Assembly: GCA_947169005.1 (NCBI GenBank)
Contig: CAMVOG010000135.1
Span: 1-6,662, forward strand
Source of the DNA: an uncultured Clostridia bacterium
GTDB taxonomy: Bacteria > Bacillota > Clostridia > Oscillospirales > Oscillospiraceae
Direction: 5' to 3'
DNA length: 6,662 nt
A program made the position numbers and the translations under genes. The number at the start of each line of letters is the position of its first letter. The first letter of the stretch is position 1. Below are positions 1-4,832 of this stretch, in pieces. A model generated the notes under the pieces. It searched no databases. It was given only the letters and a program-made list of their open reading frames with translations, and was not told the DNA's origin.

Positions 1-1
1 G

Positions 2-145
2 GGGGGCGTCGTGGGCTCTCTGATCTTCGGCATCACGGACTATGCCTGGAGCTATCCCCGGGTCATGGCCCTGTTCTGGGTGCTGGCCGCTTTGGCCTTC
101 GCGGCGGATCGGCTGCGGAACGAGGGAAAAACGAAGCTGTCATAA
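2..145 (+). CDS. C-terminus of O-antigen ligase / Wzy-like membrane protein (partial)
   Basis: Only the last 47 codons are present; the gene enters from the left edge and stops at a TAA at 143-145. The visible peptide has a Gly-rich start, then the pattern G-x-T-D-Y-x-W-x-Y-x-R-V (visible residues 10-21), then a hydrophobic segment (about residues 22-35, MALFWVLAALAFAA) and a short basic tail. A 'G-x-(T/F)-D-Y-x-W-Y-x-x-R-V' stretch followed by a last membrane helix is, from memory, typical of the C-terminus of O-antigen ligase/polymerase-type proteins of Clostridia, which act on lipid-linked glycans at the outer face of the membrane. I infer the family from this short tail only; another polytopic membrane protein is possible. 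No T-rich terminator follows: only a hairpin at 149-169 separates it from the downstream SDR gene, so read-through into that gene is possible. Confidence 0.5.
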   Translation, partial: GGVVGSLIFGITDYAWSYPRVMALFWVLAALAFAADRLRNEGKTKLS

Positions 146-148
146 CGC

Positions 149-169
149 ATGAGCGACCGGCTCGCTCAT
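149..169 (+). other. Perfect 8-bp hairpin between the membrane-protein gene and the SDR gene
   Basis: ATGAGCGA (149-156) is followed by a 5-nt loop and its exact reverse complement TCGCTCAT (162-169). The hairpin begins 4 nt after the upstream stop codon and ends 13 nt before the SDR ribosome site. There is no T-run after it (the next bases are ATATCAATAC), so it is at best a weak terminator. It may instead protect an mRNA end or be part of the SDR leader. It contains an in-frame ATG at 149 that would be buried in the stem, which argues against that ATG as the SDR start. Confidence 0.5.
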
Positions 170-182
170 ATCAATACAAAAC

Positions 183-188
183 AGGAGG
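183..188 (+). promoter_or_regulatory. Ribosome binding site deciding the SDR start
   Basis: AGGAGG at 183-188 lies 8 nt before ATG 197. The upstream in-frame ATG at 149 has no such site and lies in a hairpin. This sets the SDR start at 197, 16 codons downstream of the longest open frame. Confidence 0.85.
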
Positions 189-196
189 AACGTAAA

Positions 197-991
197 ATGC
201 CAATCACATCAACCAAGGACGCTTTCAGCATCGCGGGGAAGAAAGCCATTGTCACCGGCGGCGCCAAGGGCATCGGCCTGGGCATCACCACCGCCTTTTC
301 CGAGCAGGGCTGCCAGGTGGCCATCATCGGCCGCGATGCCGAGACCGGCGAGAAGATCGCCGCGGAGCTGACGGCGAAAAACCCCGGCAAGGTGGTCTTC
401 TTTAAGGGCGATATGTCCAGCACCGCCGCCTGCAAGGACGTGGTGGACCGCATTCTGGCGGACTTTGGGGAGATCGATATCCTCGTGAACAACGCGGGCG
501 TGGGCCCCAACGGCAGCTTCCTGGACCAGGACGACGAGCTTTCCACCTACTTCCGCTGCATCGACGTGGACCAGAACGGCGTGGCGCGCATGACCTATTT
601 CGTGGGCCGTCATATGCGTGAGCGCGGCAAGGGCGGCAAGATCATCAACATCAGCTCCAACGCGGGCGTGGTGGCCAGCCGCGCCGTGTGGATGGCCTCC
701 TACTGCACCGCCAAGGCCGCCGTGAATATGTTCACCAAGGCTATGGCCGTGGAGCTGGCGGAGCATCACATCTGCGTCAACGCCATCGCCCCCGGCTACA
801 CCTACTCCAACCTCTTCAACGGTCTGCCCCAGGAGACCATCGACGGCATCGCCGCCTCCATCCCCACCAAGCGCATGGGCCAGACCATTGAGATCGGCGC
901 CCTGGCCGTCTACCTGGCCAGCCCCGCCGCGGACCAGGTCACCGGCACCGTCGTCACCATCGACGGCGGCCATTCCCTGGGGATCTACTAA
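197..991 (+). CDS. Short-chain dehydrogenase/reductase (SDR), NAD(P)-dependent
   Basis: This 264-residue protein is a classical SDR of usual length. It has a single Rossmann-fold domain that reversibly oxidises an alcohol or reduces a carbonyl with NAD(P)H in the cytoplasm. Visible motifs are the cofactor-binding TGGAKGIG (residues 20-27), the structural NNAG (98-101), the serine region NISS (151-154), the catalytic Y169-x3-K173 (YCTAK), and the C-terminal VTIDGGHS strand. An Arg (R46), and no Asp at the end of the second beta strand (VAIIGRD), suggests a preference for NADP(H). Overall it resembles the sugar/polyol dehydrogenase branch (gluconate 5-dehydrogenase or sorbitol/mannitol dehydrogenase-like), but the substrate cannot be read from sequence. 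The start is fixed by the AGGAGG at 183-188. No promoter is evident in the 51 nt upstream, so transcription may come from the membrane-protein gene. A strong terminator follows within 17 nt, so it is the last gene of its unit. Confidence 0.93.
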   Translation: MPITSTKDAFSIAGKKAIVTGGAKGIGLGITTAFSEQGCQVAIIGRDAETGEKIAAELTAKNPGKVVFFKGDMSSTAACKDVVDRILADFGEIDILVNNAGVGPNGSFLDQDDELSTYFRCIDVDQNGVARMTYFVGRHMRERGKGGKIINISSNAGVVASRAVWMASYCTAKAAVNMFTKAMAVELAEHHICVNAIAPGYTYSNLFNGLPQETIDGIAASIPTKRMGQTIEIGALAVYLASPAADQVTGTVVTIDGGHSLGIY

Positions 992-1007
992 GCAAGCATA
1001 GAAACGG

Positions 1008-1050
1008 AAAACAAATCGGCGTGGCCCTCACAGGCACGCCGATTTGTTTT
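1008..1050 (+). terminator. Intrinsic terminator of the SDR gene
   Basis: AAAACAAATCGGCGTG (1008-1023) pairs perfectly over 16 bp with CACGCCGATTTGTTTT (1035-1050) across an 11-nt loop. The GC-rich part of the stem sits next to the loop, and the descending arm ends in a T-rich run (ATTTGTTTT). The A/T symmetry could let it work in both directions. It separates the SDR gene from the toxin-antitoxin promoter, whose -35 lies only 13 nt further on. Confidence 0.88.
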
Positions 1051-1062
1051 GTGAATATGCCC

Positions 1063-1091
1063 TTGACTATTAGCATGATTGTGCATATAAT
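1063..1091 (+). promoter_or_regulatory. Sigma70-type promoter of the toxin-antitoxin operon
   Basis: The -35 element is TTGACT (1063-1068, 5 of 6 consensus bases). A 17-nt spacer follows, then a perfect -10 TATAAT (1086-1091). Transcription would begin near 1098, giving a leader of about 15 nt that contains the AAGGAGGGG ribosome site (1098-1106) just before the antitoxin ATG at 1113. This is the strongest promoter in the window by match to consensus. Confidence 0.88.
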
Positions 1092-1099
1092 AATGCTAA
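1070..1099. promoter_or_regulatory. Inverted repeat over the toxin-antitoxin promoter (candidate operator)
   Basis: TTAGCAT (1070-1076) and ATGCTAA (1093-1099) are exact reverse complements separated by 16 bp. The left arm lies just after the -35 and the right arm covers the expected start of transcription, with the -10 between them. Type II antitoxins of the Phd/YefM family usually bind palindromes at their own promoter, alone or with the toxin, so this is a natural autorepression site. Operator function is inferred. Confidence 0.6.
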
Positions 1100-1112
1100 G
1101 GAGGGGAACGAT

Positions 1113-1400
1113 ATGCCGAATATTCGACCTGTTTCTGATCTTCGCAATCATTTTGCGGAAATTACAAGGGAAGTCCAGCTTTCCAAAGAGCCGGTATTTC
1201 TCACCAAAAATGGCGTTGGCTCCATTGTCGTTATGAGCATGGAGAGCTATGAACAGAATCGTTATGACAGTATGGTGTATGACAAGCTGAGGGAGGCAGA
1301 GCTTCAGGCTGCGAGTACCACGGCGCGGCTGAGCCATGAGGAGGTCATGGCAAAGGCGCGTGCGCTTCTGGACGCCGCGGCGGAGGGCAAACGTGCATAA
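1113..1400 (+). CDS. Phd/YefM-family type II antitoxin
   Basis: This 95-residue protein neutralises the toxin encoded next to it and probably represses its own promoter. The N-terminal half has the Phd/YefM pattern: PVSDLRNHFAEI (residues 6-17, DNA-binding fold), then PVFLTKNGVGSIVVMS and an MESYE helix (27-47). The C-terminal part (about 55-95) is charged and helical, rich in Glu, Arg and Ala, as expected for the unstructured toxin-wrapping tail. Length is normal for the family. The ATG at 1113 has a strong AAGGAGGGG site 6 nt upstream. The stop overlaps the toxin's GTG start by 8 nt, an antitoxin-first arrangement with translational coupling. Base composition is AT-richer than the neighbours (26 of 60 bases G+C at 1141-1200), which suggests horizontal acquisition. 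Confidence 0.92.
   Translation: MPNIRPVSDLRNHFAEITREVQLSKEPVFLTKNGVGSIVVMSMESYEQNRYDSMVYDKLREAELQAASTTARLSHEEVMAKARALLDAAAEGKRA
1382..1387 (+). promoter_or_regulatory. Ribosome binding site of the toxin, inside the antitoxin gene
   Basis: GGAGGG (1382-1387) lies within the antitoxin's last codons, 5 nt before a GTG at 1393. The protein family's N-terminus (HKIVYLPLAERDL) begins at this GTG. The ATG at 1336 in the same frame would add an Arg-rich stretch that is only out-of-frame antitoxin sequence. Confidence 0.75.
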
Positions 1401-1701
1401 GATCGTCTATTTGCCGCTTGCGGAAAGGGATTTGATGGAGGCACTGGAATATATTGCCTGCACCTTGGATTCGCCCAGCGCGGCCAATAATCTTTTGCAG
1501 GAGTTTGAGGAAACCGTGAAGCGTATTGCGGCATTTCCCTATGCGCATGAGCTGTATCGCACGGACCGCCCGATGAAGGACGAGATACGCAAGGTGCCTG
1601 TCAAAAATTTTGTACTGTACTACGCCGTTTTTGAGGACTGTGTAGAGCTGCGGCGCTTTATACACGGACGCAGGGACAGAAGTCACGGGATTGCGGATTG
1701 A
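1393..1701 (+). CDS. RelE/ParE-family type II toxin
   Basis: This 102-residue protein (GTG start) has the compact RelE/ParE fold. It opens with a strand and LPLAERDL-x3-LEYIA helix (residues 7-22). A second helix follows (about 30-47, NNLLQEFEETVKRI). The C-terminal beta sheet includes DEIRKVPVKNFVLYYAV (63-79) and the family's closing ELRRFIHGRRD (85-95). Family members either cut mRNA in the ribosome (RelE) or inhibit DNA gyrase (ParE). The I-x-H-x-R-R-D ending and the long helical hairpin look more ParE-like to me, but the target cannot be settled here. It is co-transcribed with the Phd-type antitoxin, overlapping it by 8 nt, so its translation probably depends on antitoxin translation. 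Tandem hairpins follow 28 nt after the stop. The frame is intact with no sign of decay. Confidence 0.9.
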   Translation: MHKIVYLPLAERDLMEALEYIACTLDSPSAANNLLQEFEETVKRIAAFPYAHELYRTDRPMKDEIRKVPVKNFVLYYAVFEDCVELRRFIHGRRDRSHGIAD

Positions 1702-1729
1702 AAACACACGATCGAAACAGCATCATAGC

Positions 1730-1766
1730 AAGAGCGACTTGACTATTTCGTCAAGCCGCTCTTTTT
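1730..1766 (+). terminator. Intrinsic terminator of the toxin-antitoxin operon
   Basis: AAGAGCG (1730-1736) pairs with CGCTCTT (1757-1763) and CTTGAC (1738-1743) with GTCAAG (1750-1755). One A/C mismatch separates the two stem halves and the loop is 6 nt (TATTTC). The descending arm runs into five T in a row (1762-1766). This is a classical rho-independent terminator on the plus strand. In reverse it lacks a T-run, so it would serve the convergent HD gene poorly. Confidence 0.87.
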
Positions 1767-1793
1767 ACGCCGCATGCCGCGGCGTCCGTTTTT
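1767..1793 (+). terminator. Second, tandem hairpin with T-run
   Basis: ACGCCGC (1767-1773) pairs perfectly with GCGGCGT (1779-1785) across a 5-nt loop, and a T5 run (1789-1793) follows after 3 nt. It abuts the first terminator directly. The T-run overlaps the minus-strand HD gene's stop codon (1792-1794). It looks like a back-up terminator that keeps toxin-operon transcription from running antisense into the HD gene. Confidence 0.65.
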
Positions 1794-2298
1794 ACTGATC
1801 AAATTCCTCCAATGGGCAGCCTAAGATGCCCTCCACGAAGGCGGCCAGGGCCAGGGACTGGTCCCGGCGGGCACAGGCGGCGGCGACGGCCTCCTCATTC
1901 CCCTGGAACTTGGCGAGGCTGTGGGCGTAACGCTCCGCCACGCTGACCCGCTCGGTCCCCCGGGTGAGCTTGTCCGCTAGGTAGACGACCTCTTTTTCCG
2001 CCACCCGGTCCACGTCGATGTATTCCCCCATGTGGGCCCCCACGATCAGGGCCTCGGGCCGCAGCCCCGCCTCTAAGAGAAAGAGCATGGCCCGCTGGGA
2101 GTGCCAGGGCACCGTGCGGCGGATGTCGTGCAGCAGCCCGCCCCGCCAGCAAAGCTCCGGGTCCAGCGAAAGACCCTTGGCGTTCAGCGCCAGGGCCAGG
2201 TTTCGGGAGACCTCCGCCACGGCCCGGCAGTGGGCCAGCACCCGCTCCGGCTGACCGCAACCCTCCAAAATCTTCTCGCATTGCTCGCTGCGCGTCAT
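1792..2298 (-). CDS. HD-domain protein (putative metal-dependent phosphohydrolase)
   Basis: This 168-residue protein consists of one HD domain, a metal-binding all-helical fold that usually hydrolyses phosphate esters. Candidate metal ligands are H23, the H57-D58 doublet (in GGLLHDIRRT), H66, H89 (in GAHMGEYID) and D109 (in YLADKLTRG), which is the normal H-HD-H-H-D order. The segment YLADKLTRG-x4-SVAERY resembles, from memory, the HD domain fused to MobA/MocA-like nucleotidyltransferases in some molybdenum-enzyme gene sets; here no nucleotidyltransferase is attached. Its ATG overlaps the stop of the DUF364 gene by 4 nt (ATGA) and has a good AAGGAGG site (2312-2306), so the two are one translationally coupled operon. 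Substrate unknown. An HD fold is clear; catalysis and the cofactor link are inferred. Confidence 0.85.
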   Translation of the reverse strand: MTRSEQCEKILEGCGQPERVLAHCRAVAEVSRNLALALNAKGLSLDPELCWRGGLLHDIRRTVPWHSQRAMLFLLEAGLRPEALIVGAHMGEYIDVDRVAEKEVVYLADKLTRGTERVSVAERYAHSLAKFQGNEEAVAAACARRDQSLALAAFVEGILGCPLEEFDQ

Positions 2299-3059
2299 GG
2301 CAGGTCCTCCTTACTGAGCCGCACCCGCTTGCCCACGGGGGAGGGGGAGAGCTCATAGCCCGTGGCGGCCAGGCGGCGGCAGGCCTCCGGCTCCGTCACC
2401 ACAAAGCCCGCCAGGCAGTCCACACCGAAGTCGAAGAGCTGGGGGGCCAGGGGCACCGTGGGCCCCAGCAGGATCGTCTCCGCCCCCCGGCAAAGCTCCA
2501 GCAGCCGGGGCATGGTCTTGTTGACGAAGGCCGAGCCCGTGAGGAAAACGATGTCCTGCTCCGGCAGCAGATACTCGCAGGCGCTGTCCGGGTATTCGCC
2601 GGGGCGGGGCCGCCGCTCCAGCACCGTCAGCTCGCAGACCGGGCGGTAGACCCGCATGGCCTTCTCAAAGCTGCCCACGGTGGCGACCTTTTTCCCCTCT
2701 GCCCGGGAGAGGTAGACGGAGAAGGCGTCCTGCACGCCCCGCAGCGGGTCCGGGAAGAGCACGCCTCTTGCCTCGGCCCGCTCTCGTTTGTTGTACCAGG
2801 CGTTGATGGCCGCCATGCCGATGGCGGCTTCCGGAAAGTTCCAGGACTTGGAGAGGGCGGCCAGGTCCCGAAGGTCCATGCCCACGTAGTCCTCACGCCA
2901 GGAGGGGGGGATGGAGGCGGCGTCGTAGGTCATGGCCAGGCCGTAGGCCCCCTCGTCGGTTTCCGCCATGGTCCAGATCTTGCCGTTGATGTAGCTCTTC
3001 ACCTGCAGACCGGCGGGAAGCCCCTCGATCAGCGCGTCGTAAATGTCAAAAGGCTGCAT
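2295..3059 (-). CDS. DUF4213/DUF364 protein, putative heavy-metal chelation
   Basis: This 254-residue protein matches the DUF364 (PF04016) family with its N-terminal DUF4213 domain. From published structural work on a Desulfitobacterium homologue, the family combines an enolase-N-like and a Rossmann-like domain around a possible metal-chelate site; no reaction is proven. Visible landmarks are GLAMTYD (40-46) and AAIGMAAINAWYN (78-90) in the first domain. In the second come KVATVGSFEKAM (124-135), LTVLERRPRPGEYPD (144-158), DIVFLTGSAFVNKTM (169-183), LLGPTVPLAPQLF (197-209) and FGVDCLAGFVV (211-221). I chose ATG 3059 because AAAGGAG precedes it 7 nt upstream; a further in-frame ATG at 3101 lies upstream of the likely promoter's -10. 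It is the first gene of a two-gene operon with the HD protein. A cytoplasmic role in metal or metallocofactor handling is the best guess. Confidence 0.88.
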   Translation of the reverse strand: MQPFDIYDALIEGLPAGLQVKSYINGKIWTMAETDEGAYGLAMTYDAASIPPSWREDYVGMDLRDLAALSKSWNFPEAAIGMAAINAWYNKRERAEARGVLFPDPLRGVQDAFSVYLSRAEGKKVATVGSFEKAMRVYRPVCELTVLERRPRPGEYPDSACEYLLPEQDIVFLTGSAFVNKTMPRLLELCRGAETILLGPTVPLAPQLFDFGVDCLAGFVVTEPEACRRLAATGYELSPSPVGKRVRLSKEDLP

Positions 3060-3089
3060 GGCTGCTCCTTTCTGTCGGCTGTTTTCTCC

Positions 3090-3118
3090 ATTGTAGCGCA
3101 AAAGCGCCCCGGATGCAA
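3090..3118 (-). promoter_or_regulatory. Probable promoter of the DUF364-HD operon
   Basis: On the minus strand the -10 is TACAAT (3095-3090, 5 of 6 consensus bases). It lies 17 nt after TTGCAT (3118-3113), which matches the -35 only in TTG. The -10 ends 30 nt before the ATG at 3059, giving a leader of about 24 nt with the ribosome site. The -35 is immediately preceded by a run of nine C (3127-3119). This is the best minus-strand candidate between the two divergent units, but the -35 is weak. Confidence 0.5.
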
Positions 3119-3147
3119 GGGGGGGGGCTGAGGGCTGAGGCAGGGGC
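3119..3147 (+). other. G9 homopolymer and G-rich tract
   Basis: Nine consecutive G (3119-3127) are followed by CTGA, GGG, CTGA, GG, CA and GGGG (to 3147). This gives several G-runs on the plus strand with a repeated CTGAGG. The tract could fold as an imperfect G-quadruplex on the plus strand, and the homopolymer could slip in replication. It directly abuts the -35 of the minus-strand operon. No function can be assigned from sequence alone. Confidence 0.45.
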
Positions 3148-3198
3148 CCTTGCCCATCCTACACAAAAGGGGAAACGTGATCTTGTAGGGAATGTGCA

Positions 3199-3227
3199 TA
3201 TACAATCATAAGAATATGTTGTATAAT
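3199..3227 (+). promoter_or_regulatory. Promoter of the ABC transporter operon with overlapping inverted repeat
   Basis: A perfect -10 TATAAT (3222-3227) lies 17 nt after TATACA (3199-3204, 4 of 6 consensus bases). Transcription would start near 3234, leaving a leader of about 44 nt before ATG 3278. TATACAA (3199-3205) and TTGTATA (3219-3225) are exact reverse complements 13 bp apart, so one arm covers the -35 and the other covers most of the -10. That symmetry would suit a dimeric repressor, though no regulator gene is adjacent. Promoter assignment is fairly firm; the operator is inferred. Confidence 0.65.
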
Positions 3228-3277
3228 CAAGAAAATGGAACAAGCGACGGCATAAGTGACAGAAAGGAGGAGAAACC

Positions 3278-4033
3278 ATGGCGGAACAGGAGGTCCTGTG
3301 CCTGAATAAGGTAGAAAAGCACTATGGCTTTCGGGCGGCAAACCGGGTCGCGGCTCTCAAGGGCGTCAGCCTGCGGCTGGAAAATGGACACATCTACGGC
3401 CTGGTAGGGAACAACGGCTCCGGCAAGACCACGCTGCTGCGCATCGTCGCGGGTCTGAGCCGCCCGGACGCGGGCAGCCTTGCCCTCTTCGGCGCGGAAT
3501 CCGAGGCGGAGCTGCGTCGGGCCCGGCGGCGGCTGGGAGTGCTGGTGGAAGCGCCCAATTACTATGAGGATATGACGCTGCTGCAGAATCTGCGGGCCCA
3601 GGCCCTGCTGCTGCCCCGGGAAGAGCGGGAGGACCTGCGGGAGCTCTGCGCCCTGCTGGGCATCACGCCCCAGGTGGCCCGGCGGCGTCTGCGCAAATGC
3701 TCCCTGGGGGAGCGGCAGCGCTACGGCCTGGCCTCGGCCCTGCTGGGGAAGCCGGAGCTGCTTCTGCTGGACGAGCCGCTGAACGGACTGGACCCCGGGG
3801 GCGTCGTGGAGCTGCGGGAGCTGCTGCTGCGGCTGAACAGGGAGCGGGGTCTGACCCTCCTGCTCTCCAGCCACCTGCTGACGGAGCTGCATAAGGTGGC
3901 GACGGATTATCTCTTTCTTCGGCGCGGGGAGCTGATCGAAGCCGTTTCCGCCGAGGAGCTGGATCGGCGCGTCGCGGAGCAGGGGCACAAGGACGTGGAA
4001 AGCTATTTTATCGAGCTGAACAGGAGGGGATGA
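3278..4033 (+). CDS. ABC transporter ATPase, BcrA/LanF-like (peptide antibiotic resistance type)
   Basis: This 251-residue cytoplasmic ATPase would power the two permeases encoded after it. It has Walker A GNNGSGKT (44-51), a C-motif CSLGERQR (141-148, a variant of LSGGQ), Walker B LLLLDEP (161-167, with E166 catalytic), D-loop GLD (170-172) and switch H199 (SSH). The Q-loop Gln is replaced by E91 in GVLVEAPNYYEDMT. This Glu is characteristic, from memory, of the bacitracin BcrA group and of LanF lantibiotic-immunity ATPases, where it is called the E-loop. Length is normal (LanF/BcrA are about 230-310). AAAGGAGG (3263-3270) lies 7 nt before the ATG. The gap to the next gene is 1 nt. Likely job: removing a membrane-active peptide or similar compound from the membrane. 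The actual substrate is unknown, and no biosynthetic genes or two-component system lie in the window. Confidence 0.9.
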   Translation: MAEQEVLCLNKVEKHYGFRAANRVAALKGVSLRLENGHIYGLVGNNGSGKTTLLRIVAGLSRPDAGSLALFGAESEAELRRARRRLGVLVEAPNYYEDMTLLQNLRAQALLLPREEREDLRELCALLGITPQVARRRLRKCSLGERQRYGLASALLGKPELLLLDEPLNGLDPGGVVELRELLLRLNRERGLTLLLSSHLLTELHKVATDYLFLRRGELIEAVSAEELDRRVAEQGHKDVESYFIELNRRG

Positions 4034-4034
4034 G

Positions 4035-4832
4035 ATGAGACAGCTTCGCGCGACCCTCTATCGGCTGCTCTGCAGCCCGGTGAACTGGCTGATTTTTCTG
4101 ATCGGTGCGGCCTTCTGCCTATGGGCCTCCAAGTCCGCCGACCTGCTGAACGCGGGGGAACTGGCCCGCCGCATCAGCGCGGACCCGGACAACCTGGCCC
4201 GCCTGCGCAACGTCTTCCGCCTGCAAAGCACGGCCCCCGCGGAGATGTACGCGGAGTATTTCCGCACGGCAAATCTGCCCCTGATCTACAGCCTGGCCTC
4301 CGGCAGCACCTATACCTTCAATATCTTCCTCTGCGCCCTTCTCCTGGGGCGGGACCTGCACCGCCTGCGTCTGCAGCGGGAGCTGGTGGCCTTCGGGCGG
4401 GCGCGAACCCTGGCCTTCCGCCTGCTGCTTATCCAGCTTGTGAGCGCCCTTTTCCATATCGCTGTCTTTTGGTGGGGCCTCGGGACCTGGGTGGACCGGA
4501 GCGCCTTTTCCCCGGCCCTGCTTTGGGGGACCCTGGGACAGTGCGTGGTCATCACGGCGGCCAACGCGGCCTTTATCGCCTGCGTCTATACGCTCTTCCG
4601 CAGCGCCGTGTGGGGGGCGGTGGTCTCCGCCGCGGCGGAGGTGGCGATCCTGCGCCTTTCCCTTTCGCTGCCTCTGACCCCGGCCCGCTTTCTCTTTTCC
4701 AACTTCCGCTCGGGGGACGACGTGGCGGCCCTCTGCGCCCGGCTGGGTCCCTATGCCCTGTGGGCGGCGGGGTACGTGCTGCTGTTCACGGCCCTGTCCT
4801 TCCTCCTCTTTTCCCGGAAGGAGCTGAGATAG
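4035..4832 (+). CDS. ABC transporter permease 1 (ABC-2/LanE-like)
   Basis: This 265-residue integral membrane protein has about six hydrophobic segments: roughly residues 16-31, 84-105, 128-150, 161-184, 190-210 and 238-260. Segments 1 and 2 are separated by a polar loop of about 50 residues (32-80), probably extracytoplasmic. The loop after segment 2 carries a basic stretch RDLHRLRLQRELVAFGRART (106-125), of the kind that contacts the ATPase in ABC-2 permeases. The gene starts 1 nt after the ATPase stop, with AGGAGGGG (4022-4029) inside the end of the ATPase gene, so the two are co-translated. Size and topology match LanE/LanG or BcrB-type permeases. It has no recognisable catalytic motif and its substrate is unknown. 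Confidence 0.82.
   Translation: MRQLRATLYRLLCSPVNWLIFLIGAAFCLWASKSADLLNAGELARRISADPDNLARLRNVFRLQSTAPAEMYAEYFRTANLPLIYSLASGSTYTFNIFLCALLLGRDLHRLRLQRELVAFGRARTLAFRLLLIQLVSALFHIAVFWWGLGTWVDRSAFSPALLWGTLGQCVVITAANAAFIACVYTLFRSAVWGAVVSAAAEVAILRLSLSLPLTPARFLFSNFRSGDDVAALCARLGPYALWAAGYVLLFTALSFLLFSRKELR

Noticed and set aside
209..973. A 254-codon minus-strand open frame opposite the SDR gene.
   Set aside because: It is Gly/Ala/His/Asp/Val-rich with no motif; the SDR motifs on the plus strand are unambiguous.
1336..1392. An upstream ATG in the toxin frame that would add 19 residues.
   Set aside because: The extra residues are Arg/Trp-rich, match nothing in RelE/ParE proteins, and overlap antitoxin coding sequence. 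The GTG at 1393 has a good ribosome site and starts exactly at the family's N-terminus.
2809..2828. A perfect 8-bp inverted repeat inside the DUF364 gene.
   Set aside because: It encodes the conserved AAIGMAA segment, whose Ala and Met/Ile codons are naturally self-complementary; there is no T-run and no sign of regulation.
1080..3202. The 10-mer TGTGCATATA shared by the toxin-antitoxin promoter (1080-1089) and the ABC promoter (3193-3202), suggesting a common regulator.
   Set aside because: Tens of 10-mer matches are expected by chance in a window this size, the site sits differently relative to each promoter, and the inverted repeats of the two promoters differ.
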